Under the pieces are notes generated by a model that did no database searches, had not been told where the DNA came from, and saw only the letters and a program-made list of their open reading frames with translations. This document shows positions 39,001-50,039 of a DNA stretch of 64,000 bases, piece by piece. The stretch's first letter is position 1, and every line of letters begins with the position of its first letter. A program made the position numbers and the translations under genes. The DNA comes from Tetrahymena thermophila SB210. Lineage: Eukaryota > Ciliophora > Oligohymenophorea > Hymenostomatida > Tetrahymenidae. The stretch is taken from NCBI RefSeq assembly GCF_000189635.1, contig NW_002476009.1:26319-90318 (forward strand), given 5' to 3'.

Positions 39001-39781
39001 GCTATCTAAATAAATTCCACCTTAAAAGGAGGTTATTGATTTTTCTGATCGTGCTAGAGCTAAAGAATTACTACTTTAGCAAAGCAAACAGCTTTCTTAA
39101 TAAATGCAAAATCCTAAATTTTTCAAATCAAACAGCTCAGATAAAAGTGGTCCTATTTCAAATCAAATACAATAGTAGGAATCAGATTTAACACCTTAGC
39201 AAAAACAAAGACAAGAATTTATAAAAATGATGGAAATGTCTAAAAATACTATTTAATAAAACTTATAAAGTAATAAAAATAATTTAAAAAATCAAAAATA
39301 AGAAAAATTTATAGAATCTATCAAAGACAAGCAAGATAATTAGTAAAATGTAAGCAATATTGAAAATAAAAGCAATAAAATTGAAAGCTAGGGAGTTGAT
39401 TAAAAGGATTCTAAAAGTTAATTAATTAAAGAAAACAATGAAGCAGCTGTTGATGATAATTATGAAGAAGATAGCTAAAATAACATTCCAGAGGAAAGAT
39501 TTAATATAGAATACAATGACTAAGATCAAGGAGATGAAGAAGATGATGATGACTAGTTAGAGGAAAATGCTTATTTCAATAAAAATTAAATTTAAAATAA
39601 AGATTAAGAACAAAAAATAACAATCAGTCCAAATGAAATAGAGGAAGATGATGATAATTAAGATGAAGAAGAAGATTCTGGGTTATAAAACGAAGGTGAA
39701 TAAAACTATGATTTTGACAATCTAGAATCTCTCAAAAAACAACCTTACTTTAAAAATAAGAATAAAAGATATGCAAATTGA
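36090..39781 (+). CDS. Large acidic Gln/Asn-rich coiled-coil protein, function unknown
   Basis: Three exons: 36090-37457, 37539-37917, 37974-39781; introns of 81 and 56 nt; 1184 aa. I do not recognise a family. Residues ~1-400 are Asn/Gln/Ser-rich with a glutamine-dense block near residues 330-385 (37066-37240). Residues ~390-590 are Lys/Glu coiled coil. The rest is dominated by acidic clusters (runs of Asp/Glu around 38120, 38590, 38945, 39530, 39660) between Gln-rich segments. No membrane helix, zinc ligands or enzyme motif is visible. The junction at 37917/37974 splits a Lys codon and removes an in-frame TGA, which supports that intron. Such composition is common in ciliate nuclear and cytoskeletal scaffolds, but that is only suggestive. 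Confidence 0.85.
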
Positions 39782-40425
39782 TTTAATAATAAAATTCCAT
39801 GTAAATAGCTAACTAATTCTTTAAAGAAAATTAAAATATTCAATCTAATAAATACTGATTGTTTGTTGTTCTTAAATTATTTTACAAAATTAAAAATTAA
39901 TTTTGTAACAAAATATAAATCTAATTAAAAAATATATAATTGTTTCAACCCTATCTACCAACTTGTATTTACTTTTTTCTTTTAAAATTAAATTAGTATC
40001 TTTCGTTTTCTAAAAATTGTTAAAGACTATTCTCATTGATTTCATAGATTAAATATTATATTAAAAAATGAAATTTATTTTTTTTAGACTTTCATTATTA
40101 CATTTAATTGTTCAGCAAATTATTAAACATTATTTGTTATAGATAATTAATTAATACAATAGATAACTACTTATCTTAACTTGTTTGATAACCCTCAAAT
40201 CTATTTGAGAAATTCAAAAATAATGCTATTTATCTTTGTTAGAATTCCTTATTTAGTTTTTATAAGATATTCATTCACTTTATTTTACAAAATCTACTGA
40301 ATAAAAATTGTGAAATAAATATCAATTTTTTAGAAAAAAATTAATAAGTTTTTTGTATCAAAAATTTTAAACCAGTCTTAAAATAAAATTTATATCAAAG
40401 CATAAGTCTATTTATTAGCTTAAAT
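39782..40425. other. Intergenic spacer
   Basis: About 640 bp AT-rich spacer between two plus-strand genes; no further feature seen. Confidence 0.6.
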
Positions 40426-43303
40426 ATGAGTTATTATTAAAGTCAATATAATTAGTTTGGTGTTCAATCAAATTAGTATGGAAGCTAATATGCTAGTAAG
40501 CATAATAAAATTAATAAAAGGTTTTTTAATTTACTTATTTGTCATAGGTTAGTATTAGGTGAGGGACCCATTTCAATCTTAATATAATAATGCATAAGCT
40601 CAAGCTGGTGGATAAAATGGATTTTAGGTCAATTTTTCAGATTCTGAGGCAGAAGAATAAGAAGATAATATTTATAGAAATAAAATGGTTGTTAATAAGG
40701 TGAATTCAAACCAGAGAAACACATAAAATGCAGCTCAAGAAAACCAATAATAAAGCGGCAAGAAATATGATAATATATATGTTTCAGGTAAGAACTAAGA
40801 GCTATACAAGAATAGAGACATTGATAAAGGTTAAGAAGATGAATTCTTTCAAGATTCTAATTAAAAACCTTTTTATGCTGCAAGTTTTGATTTTTAAGGT
40901 TAAAGTGCTCCTATAGTTTATCAAGTAAATAAGCTAATTCTCAAACTTCATTATTACTTTTTTAAAATTATACAATATGTATAAATCTTCTATCTATAAA
41001 GCACATAGCAAAACTATAATTTTAATCTGTTGATTGCAAAATAAAATTTACTTATTTATAATATAAATAGAGGATAGATTAAGTTCCTGAAAAGCCAATT
41101 TAGCTTATAGCATATGATGCAAATTAGGATAAATTTTTTTTAAATCAGGAAGCTCTATCTATTATCAAGCTATATGATGATCCAATAAGTTTTGTTTCAG
41201 TAGCTGGTAAATATCGTACAGGAAAGTCTTTTATTTTAAATAAGCTGCTAAATATTAAAGGAAAAGGAGTAAATGATCAGTTTTTTCTTAAATAAAAATA
41301 TATTAACTTTCTTTTATTTTATTAGTTTAAAGTTGATGCTTCAACCTAGAGCTGCACATAAGGTATTTGGATGTGGAGTAGGCCAGTCCCTTAAGATAAT
41401 AAATAAATATTCTTTATTGACACTGAAGGAAATAAAAGTGTTGAAGGAAATAAGAAACATGATGCAAAAATATTTTCTTTAGCTTTGTTGATATCAAGTT
41501 TATTTGTCTATAATAGTGTAGGCGCTATTGATGACAAGTCAATATAGGAATTATAGTTAACTACATAAATCTCTAGAAATATTCAAGTAACTAATAATGT
41601 ATCATAAAATGACAAATTAATAAGCGAATACACTCCTAAATTTATTTGGTTATTAAGAGATTTTGTTTTAGAAGTAGTTGATTCTAATGGACAATAAATA
41701 ACTCCTAATTAATATCTCCATAATTGCTTGACTGACTAAGTAAAATTTTTTATTTTTACTGAGCTTAATTGAAAAAATTTTATTTAAAGACCTCCATTTA
41801 GAAGCAAAGCCCAATCAGTAAAAGAGTTAGAGAAGCACTATTATAATTTTTCCGCTAAAGAGAGTGTTTTACAATGGTTAGACCTGCTACTTCAGAAGAA
41901 GATCTTAAAAATTTAGACAATCTTGCATTAGAGAGATTAAGACCATAATTCTAAAGAGAATTAAATGCATTAAGAACTAAAATATTTTAAATGGCAGACC
42001 CAAAAATGATGGAAGGAAATATATTAAAACCAGCAATATTCGTAGAACTTATTAAAAAGTATGTTGATTAGATTAATGAGAAAGATGGTGTCCCAGATAT
42101 AAAATCTGCATGGGATAATATTTTAGAGGGTGAAGCTTAAGTTAGTTATGAAAAAGCTATTCAAGCCTATCAAGAAGTTAGAATTTATTTTTTTTAAACT
42201 TAAAAATATTCAAATTAACTTTTTAAAAAATAAGATGAAAATAAAGCTTTTCAGCTCTGACGAAAAAACGTTCACATAAAAGCAAATAGAAGAAAATATT
42301 AAGAAGCTAAGGTAGTATGCCACTAAAATTTTTGAAGATGGTATTTCTGTAAAACAGTAAAATGAGTATTACACAGATTACAAACAGAAACTTGAGCTTT
42401 TAATATAAAACTAAGAGAAAATGATAGAATAAGAAAATAATACCTTTGCTGATACGTATTAAATTATTTTATTTTATTTAAAGAAAGACTTATTTTTTGA
42501 AAATTGATATAAAATATATAGAGGAAATTAGGAGATATTGATAGAAATGCATAATGATTTTAATGCTCAGCACTTTGATTTAGAAAACATAGAAGAATTT
42601 GCTCAAAAAGTGAAAGAGTAATGAATGAAAAAAATAACTAGCTTAACATTTAATTTTATCTTTTCTTTTTTTTATAAATAGGGCGATTTTAAGGTATAAT
42701 TAAGAAGGCAAAGGGTCAAACAAAATGGAGATCTTTTCATAATACTTCCCAGATATTTTACATGAATAATTACTAAGATTAGCTACTGGTAACAATCATG
42801 CTTAGGAAATAGAAGAGCTATAGGCTTAAATTTAAACATTAAAGCAACAGCTAGCTGATACAAAGAAAAATGCAGAACTCTAAAAAACGAATGTAAATTA
42901 AATAATTTTTGCTCTTAAAAATAATAATTCAATTTAAATTAAAAAAAAAGGCTGTTGCAGAATATAAAAAGTAAGTTGAAACTTTAAAATCATAAATAGC
43001 AAATTACGAACAAGCAGAAAAAGACAATAAGTCTTTGATGGACGTGCTGTAAATATTATTATAAAAATTTTGTACATTTAATTAAAAATTGTTATATTTT
43101 TAGTAAAAAGAAAGCAAATAATGCAACAGAAGAAAATCAGAAACTTGAATAATAACTCCAAGCTAAGGAGGCTGAGTTGATGAAGATTTAAATCTAACTT
43201 AAAGTAAGTTTCTTTAATTTTAGAAAAAAAGTTAATTTATACATATAAAAAGGAAGCCTAACTTGCTGCTAAGAAGAATAAATCAAAGTGTGGCTGTTTT
43301 TGA
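40426..43303 (+). CDS. Guanylate-binding protein-type large GTPase
   Basis: Eleven exons: 40426-40495, 40548-40924, 41071-41268, 41326-41739, 41790-42176, 42235-42455, 42522-42617, 42682-42892, 42951-43048, 43104-43203, 43253-43303; 740 aa. The first ~150 residues are a Gln/Tyr/Asn-rich extension. The GTPase domain shows the GBP-specific P-loop VAGKYRTGKS (~193-202), the switch region TQSCTQGIWMW, IDTEG, and the RD pair in WLLRDF. A helical region follows (FTMVRP, LENIEEFAQKV) and ends in coiled coil. The last residues are KCGCF, a CaaX-like box, suggesting prenyl anchoring as in some animal GBPs. The family hydrolyses GTP and self-assembles on membranes; the ciliate role is unknown. It is convergent with the p28 gene, 354 bp apart. 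Confidence 0.94.
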
Positions 43304-43657
43304 TTAGAAAAATAAATAAATATTCTAAAATATTTAATTTTTTTCAAAATTATAATAAAAATTAAATTATTTCAGCTGCTATTTAATAAATATAGCAAAT
43401 TAATTAAACTTGTTAAAGAGAGATAAAGATTTAACAAATTAAAGTTACTAATTATTTATTTATAAATTAAAAACTATTATACAAAATATGTATGCATATT
43501 CAAATATATATAAGTATTATTCAAATAGTAAGTTTATGAAGTTATTATTCATTTATTTAATTCTAACTGATATAACGTAAATAGCTTTTAGCATAAATAT
43601 ATTTCTCTTTTTTACATTTATTAATCTCACTATTGCACTAAATTGTGATTGACTTTA
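43304..43657. other. Convergent 3' spacer
   Basis: 354 bp between the stop codons of the GBP gene (+) and p28 (-). It must hold both 3' ends; highly AT-rich, no other signal. Confidence 0.6.
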
Positions 43658-44626
43658 TCACTTCTTTCCTTCCAATAAAGCTTGTAATTCTTCTTTTAGC
43701 TTTGTGTTATTTTATTTGATTTTTTCTGTTTCAACTCTATGTATTTCATTTTCATTGTTTAATTTTTCATTTTCATTCTTTTTGGTAAAAGATATCTTTT
43801 CTTCAAGCTCATCCACAGCTTTGCTAAGTTCTTCACACTCCCTTTCTAATTACATTATTTGAGTTCTCATATCAGTTTTTTTCTTTTTTAATAGTTTTAA
43901 ATGTTTGAATTTGTTGATTTGTTTATTTATTTTTATATAAATAAATAAATAATCTCATAAAGTTATTTTAAAAAGCTAATTACTTATTCAGAATCAATCA
44001 TTTTTCTCATGCCATAAGCGATTGAGGATTCGTACAAAGTTTTATAAGCTTCTAATTAATTTTTGAATTCATCCCTTACTCTAACAAGCAATAAACCTCT
44101 TTATCTGCAATCTATAGTAATTTATCTAATTAATTCATCAAAGCATTATTCGTAAAGTTCTTCTCTAATTGGGCATATACCTGTTATTATAACCAAAAGT
44201 TGTTGGTTTGATTACATTAATATTAAATAATATATATTTTTTTATGTTGAGCACATTTATATATTAAATTGCTAAATATTAACCTGTTTCTCTAGCTTAT
44301 CTTTATTATAATTTGCGATCAAGATCTTCTTAAAGTTAAATAACTTCAGTTCTTGTCGCAGGTGTTGAAAGAACTGTTTGTATCCATAATTATCCATTTT
44401 CTAATGTATATTCTTTTGGAGGTAAAATCTATGATAATATATCTTCTGTTCTGTGTGTTTCCTTCTTTTCTTACATTTAAGTCTAGTTAATCATCTAAGA
44501 CTAATTTGCATTAGCTCCAGAAGGCCCAGTTTAAGAAGGCTTCTTTTTAATATCTTTTTTTTTTCCTGCAACAGAAACCAAAACTGGAGTTGAATATTTA
44601 ACTAAGCTATTATTTGCTGGAATCAT
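43658..44626 (-). CDS. Axonemal inner-arm dynein light chain p28
   Basis: Exons: 44626-44284, 44180-43984, 43882-43658; 254 aa, matching p28/DNALI1 family size. Conserved blocks are plain: ILPPKEYTLENGQLWIQ, VLSTPATRTEVIQLQEDLD, LQQRQARETGICPIREELY, CFDELIRQITIDC, RGLLLVRVRDEF and YESSIAYGMRKM, followed by a C-terminal coiled coil. p28 binds, together with actin, the tails of single-headed inner-arm dyneins that shape the ciliary beat. The N-terminal ~60 residues are variable and Lys/Gln-rich, as usual. Splices sit after ..ARET and after ..DSEQ and restore the family sequence exactly. Tetrahymena has several p28 paralogues; which one this is cannot be settled from the window. It is divergently arranged with the AN1 protein gene (1.18 kb between starts). 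Confidence 0.97.
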
Positions 44627-45807
44627 GTTTGTTTTACTACCTTAAAATTTAGTATGTTATATAATTGAATTCTATTCCTTATTCTAATAATAAAGCAAAA
44701 CAAATTTTCTTTTTAATTGACAAAAAATTATGTATATAGCTTTTAAATAATAAACAAAATATATTGATCAATCTAAATAGATTTAAAAGTTACCTTTATT
44801 TATTATTATTATTAATATTACTATTAACCTTTTTTTAACTAAATAGTATTTTAATTATTTATTCAAAATTTATTAACAGAAAATTTCAAAATAACACAAT
44901 TAAAATCATTCTTCCCATCAGTTTTTTAAACTTTTTAGGAAATTATTTTCTTAAACAAACACAATTTTGGAACAAATTAATTTAAATATTGTTATCAATT
45001 TTTCTTTAATTGTTTAAAATAAGTAAATGAATAATCCTTAATTAAATTTTCAAAAAATAATAAAAGAAGAGAAAGTATCAATTTTATTTATAGAATATTA
45101 CATGAATATAAATATATTATTTTTTAAATTTATATTCTTAATCGAGTAATAAAAATATTTTGATTATTATAAAAATTTTAAAGCTTTTAGATTAATGTTT
45201 TTAAAATTTAGAAATAAAAAGGATCATAAATAGTATAATAGATGAATAGCTAAGTATTATTTACTAAAATAAGAATAGTTATTATATACTAAACCATGCT
45301 AAAAATAAAATGTAAGTCTTTTCTAATGAAGCCCCTATTAAAAAGACAAGTAAAATAAAAAATTTTCTAGAAAAAGAGAGGGATGTAATTAGAATAACGA
45401 TTGTAATTTACTTAATAGCTTGATAAAAATTAATTTATGAATGTAAATTTCTTTCAATTATTGTTAAAAAACTAAAATAATTAAAATTAATCAGAAATAT
45501 CATTAATTTATCAAATTTACCTTTTTTATCTTTTTAATTTAAATAATAAATTAATTCTAAAATAAACATTTATTAAATGTTTCTAAAACTATTTATAAAT
45601 TCATCTATTTTTAGAAACTTTTGTTCAGAAAAAAATAAAAATTTATAGACATTTAAAAGAAAATTTTATATAATTTTTCTATATTATAATTAATTTAAAA
45701 TGTCTATTATATGTTAATTGATAATTTTAAGAAATTAAAATATACTGATTTTGATTGCTTATAAATTATTTAATTTAATAATTTTATCAATTCTTTATAA
45801 TATAAAA
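44627..45807. other. Divergent promoter region
   Basis: 1.18 kb between the start codons of p28 (-) and the AN1-finger gene (+), so it should hold both promoters. AT-rich throughout with an ATT microsatellite near 44800-44815; no known ciliate motif recognised. Confidence 0.6.
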
Positions 45808-46317
45808 ATGGAAATAGGAAAACATTGTGCAGTTAAAGATTGCAACTAATTAGATTTTTTACCTTTTTAATGCTCAGAATGCAACAAAAATTTCTGTTAA
45901 AACCATAGATACTAATAAGATCACAATTGCGAAAAATTGCATGCTTAAAAAAAGGAAATTGATATTCATAATGCTCATAAAGCTCCAAAATGCCCTGTTA
46001 AAGGATGTAAAAATGTGCTTTCTATTGTAAATGAATTTACTTGTGAAATTTGCAAGACAAGAGTATGTTTGACACATAGATACGAAGATGCACACGAGTG
46101 CAAAAGTTCTAAAAATAATAAAGATGAAAAGAAATCTTAAAATAAAGAGTAAAAACCAGCAATAGAAATACAAAGTAAGCAAGAAAAACCTAAAAAAACA
46201 TCTTTTTTTATGTGCTGCTTTAGTGGAAAGCCAAAAGTAGATAAAAAATAAAAACAAAAATAAAGTAACAATAACCAAGCCTAAATAGTTTAGCCTTAAA
46301 AATAAGCATAAAAATGA
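45808..46317 (+). CDS. Double AN1-type zinc finger protein (ZFAND2-like)
   Basis: Intronless, 169 aa. The first finger begins HCAVKDC and continues CSECNKNFC, HRYQQDHNC; the second begins CPVKGC and continues CEICKTRVC, HRYEDAHEC. Each has the AN1 cysteine/histidine order (C-x4-C ... C-x2-C-x4-C ... H-x5-H-x-C). The tail is Lys/Gln-rich with a CC pair (SFFMCCFSG). Two AN1 fingers followed by a basic tail is the layout of ZFAND2/Cuz1 proteins, which bind the proteasome and Cdc48/p97 during proteotoxic or arsenite stress. That role is inferred from domain order; no ubiquitin-interacting motif was recognised in the tail. The start is the only ATG before the first finger. Confidence 0.88.
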
Positions 46318-47019
46318 ATATTTAGTTCATATAAAATTGACTGATTTTTCAAAAGATATTTCTATATACAATAAAGAGTTTAATAATTATAATCCTTCTT
46401 AAACTGCAAATATAAGGATATAAAAAATGTCTATAGATTTTTTAAACTGAATAGATAAATATCTCAAAACTACCTTCCATAGATTTATTTAAAATAGAAA
46501 AGTAATAAAAAATTAAAAGAAGCATTTAAATTTAAAGAAAAAAATTATTTATTTATTTAAAAAATGTAATTTAAAGTTAATTTATATATTTTATTAATAA
46601 ATATATTCCAATATTATAAAAAAATTAAAACAAATATGAATAAATTATTAAGAATATAAAATCTGCAGTATGTATTATTAGTTTAATAGAGTAAAAAAAA
46701 TTATTTATATCCTACAAAAAAAGTTTTGTACATATTTTTATATTTAAAATTTTCAATAAACTATCAATAATTAAATTAATTTTTAATGGCCAAACATTTA
46801 TAAATTATATTTATCAGTTTAAAATTTCATTTACATTTTTTTAGAATAAAAACAGATGTTTCTTGTATCATATCATAATTGTTAAAATCATTTATGATTA
46901 ATTTTTATTAATATTAAATTTTTAATATTTTGAATAAATAAAATAGCTAAGTTAACTTTTTTTTAGTGCATTAAATATAAATAAGCAAGATTTATTTCAT
47001 AAAAATTATTTATTTATAC
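46318..47019. other. Convergent intergenic spacer
   Basis: About 700 bp between the AN1 gene (+) and the 3' end of the coiled-coil gene (-). AT-rich; nothing else seen. Confidence 0.6.
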
Positions 47020-49243
47020 TCATTTTAATTATTCTACATTAAATAAAGTTGACTCAGGATTTATTTTATGCTTTTTGAGTAGATCAAGTAATTTCTTTTT
47101 ATGGTCTTCTAATTCATTAATTCTTTTATTTAAGTGTGTATTGATTTCAAACATTTCATCATATTTTTTGTTCGAAAGTTCCTTTTAGTTAAATTATTAA
47201 TAAATAAATTATTATTTTAAGATATTTTTTAAATGAAATTACCTGTTTGATTTCTGTAATATGTTCTTCAAGTTGTAAGTTTTCTATTTAAATATCTTGC
47301 TTTTAGCTCTATAATTCTTTTATTTAATTTAAAAGCTCTTATCTATAATCCATAACCTTTAAATTTTATATTAATAAATAGATAAAACAAATAATTTTAA
47401 AAGTATATAAACATACTTCCATAATAATTTCCTCCTTTTAATGTATAATTCCCTTTAGATCTTTCACTTTATTTTTTTCTCTTCCTAACATATCAACTAG
47501 CTTTGCTACCTAAGCTTCAATTTCTTTCTTTTCTATTTAAACTTTTGATCTCATTTAAGATTCTGTCCTATTATTTGATTTTAAAATATATTAAAAGCAT
47601 ATCTATTTAAATTAAAAAATTAATCAATTAATAACAAAATTTCTAAACAAACAAAAAACAATAATGATTTGATTTGATTAGATTAGATTAGATTAGATTA
47701 CTTAAAAAGTATTGCATATGTATCTATATCTTTTTTGACTTTTTGGAATTCGTCTTGGAGTGTATATTAAATAGCTTCTAACTCTTTCAGTTTTGGAAGA
47801 AAGACTTTATTTACCTGCTTAAGTTCTTCCTCTGTTTCTTTCAATTTATCTCTTAAGTTTTATAGTTAGCTCAAACTTCCTTATGTGTTTTTTCTTAATT
47901 CTTCTATTTCTCTTTCTTTTCTTGCCACTATCATCTATTTATTTTAATTTTACTTTAAGATGTATTTTAATATTTCAAAAACTATTACTTGCAATTCCTC
48001 GTTATGGTCTTTCAATTTTTTTACCTCGTTGGCATCCTAAGTTCTATGTTTATCAAAAAAATATTAAACATAAATAAAATTAATTATTCTATATAAGAAG
48101 TAAATAAATACCTGATATTTGATTGAATTTCATAATATTTTTGCTATAAAGCTTCATTATTTTTGGTTAAGGTTTCTATTTTTCCTCTTAAAGATCTAAC
48201 TATAACTTAGTTTTAGTTGACATCTACGAATCTATCAGCCTCTTCATTAAGTTTTGCATAATCTCTCAAATTATCTATCATTTCATCAAAATTTTCTGTA
48301 AATATCTTCAACATAACTGTTAGTTTAGCAGTGCTTGGTTCATCTTGGTTTGTATTTTTTTTATTTTATCCATATTAAAATGTTTAATTTTGATTTTAAT
48401 TTGTTGTCTGTATATTCTACAAAATTTAAAAAGGACCATCCATTTTAAAATTAATTTCTTTGAATTCTGGTTTAGTAGGTATATAGTTATACTTTTCATT
48501 TTAAAATTTGATCCAATCAATTATATATTTTATTTAAGCGTGTACATATTCATCCATAGTCATATTCATATCTCTCCATAAAACCTATTTATTTATTTAA
48601 AATAATCAAAATATCTGTTAAAAATAAATAATTAAAAGCAAAATTAATATTAGATTATTGTTAGGATTAAAGCTTTATATATTTACTAGTTTTCTATACA
48701 AAAGAGATCTTATAATTTATGAAACTAAACCATCTTTGATATTTATCATCCTAAATACGATTTCAAAGTAGTTTGTACCTTTTAATACGAAATTCATATT
48801 ATTTTTTCCTTTTGTTCTAAAAATTTACTTTAATTGAGGGAATTTCTAACGTTTTCAATCTCATTTTCAATTGAAAACTGCATTTTTTCCCAAGACAAAT
48901 CAGCTTTTACATCTTTCTTTTATGGATTAAAATTTAGTTTAATAATTCCCAATAAATCAATTAACTCCTATTTCATTATATCCAAAAATTTCTCACAATA
49001 TCTCTTAAATTCTAAATGTTTATCTTCTCCATCTCCTTTGTTATTTGCTTGGCTATTGAAATTCTTGATATAGTTTAGCTATTTTGAATAGAAGAAGCTT
49101 GGTAATTAGAATAATAGATTTAAAATGCATATAAAAAATAATTTTATAGATTTAATTACCTATCCATTCAACATACTACCAATTTAATCAAATGTCTTTT
49201 TCATTTTGTCCATATTATCCAAAACATTTTTTTTCTCCTACAT
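47020..49243 (-). CDS. Coiled-coil protein, function unknown
   Basis: Nine exons on the minus strand: 49243-49160, 49078-48829, 48778-48687, 48584-48112, 48043-47989, 47934-47702, 47567-47417, 47356-47243, 47181-47020; 537 aa. The N-terminal ~150 residues are helical and mixed, with a segment rich in Ile/Leu (IVFRMINIKDGLVSQIIR). An Asn/Gln-rich linker follows near residue 190-215. From ~220 to the end it is continuous Lys/Glu/Leu coiled coil. No known domain is recognised. Such proteins are common in ciliate basal bodies and axonemes, but nothing here proves that. Each exon phase is consistent; the 47702/47567 intron starts within a TAATC microsatellite. Confidence 0.82.
47665..47701. repeat. 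GATTA/GATTT microsatellite at a splice donor
   Basis: A tandem array of pentamers (GATTT then GATTA) inside the intron between exons 6 and 7 of the coiled-coil gene. On the coding strand it reads TAATC units and the first unit supplies the GTAATC splice donor. Confidence 0.85.
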
Positions 49244-49942
49244 TCTACAAATATGTTAAAAAATATTCATTTAAATCATCATAAACTTAATATCACATAC
49301 TGCTATCTAGATTATGAAAAGTTAGATACTAAAGACTTCATTACTTAAGTGTTATATTTTTACTCTGTTTACATTTTATCTTTCCTATTTTGAAAATTAT
49401 GTAAATTTCTTTAATACTTGATATTAAACTGATATTGCAATTAATTTTTTTAATATTTATATCTTTTAAAGAATCCAAGCCAACCATCAAAAAATTTATA
49501 ATTTTTATCTCATAAAAAATACTAAATTTCTGAAATATAGTTTAAAGAAAACTAAAAGGCTCCAATGATTTTCTAATTTTTAAACGTTTAACCAATTAAT
49601 TAACAAAAATTACATCACTTTATAATAATTGTAAAAATATTAATTAGAAAAAATAAGTAAATAAATTGACTTATCTATAAAAAATACTTTATTTACTAAA
49701 ATTAATTTTCAAAATAAATTGTTCTAATTTAATAATATTAATTTCTCATTTTCTTTATCATTTTATAAAAAAATGATCAACAGATTATTTTGTTAATATT
49801 TTTTCTACTAGTTTAATTATTAAATTAATTAAAAGGGAAATTTCTTATTTTTTATTTAGAAAAGTTTATTTGATTAATTTGAAAATATTTAATCATCTTC
49901 TAAAAGATTTAGAATTCAAAATGGAATAAATGAATAAAATAA

Positions 49943-49973
<31 letters not shown>

Positions 49974-50039
49974 ATGGATATTAACTTAAAAATATTTTTT
50001 GATTGAAGAAAATATTTTACAATTTAATAAATAAATTTT
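49244..50039. other. Intergenic spacer with AAAT microsatellite
   Basis: About 800 bp between two minus-strand genes. It contains an (AAAT)n run at ~49939-49975; otherwise A/T tracts only. Confidence 0.65.
49939..49975. repeat. (AAAT)n microsatellite
   Basis: About nine uninterrupted AAAT units just downstream of the stop of the gene at 50040 (minus strand), so probably in or after its 3' UTR. Confidence 0.9.

Noticed and set aside
45874-46278. Minus-strand ORF of 134 codons, the longest in the standard code
   Set aside because: Antisense of the double AN1 zinc finger gene; Phe/Leu-rich composition is the complement of Lys/Gln codons.
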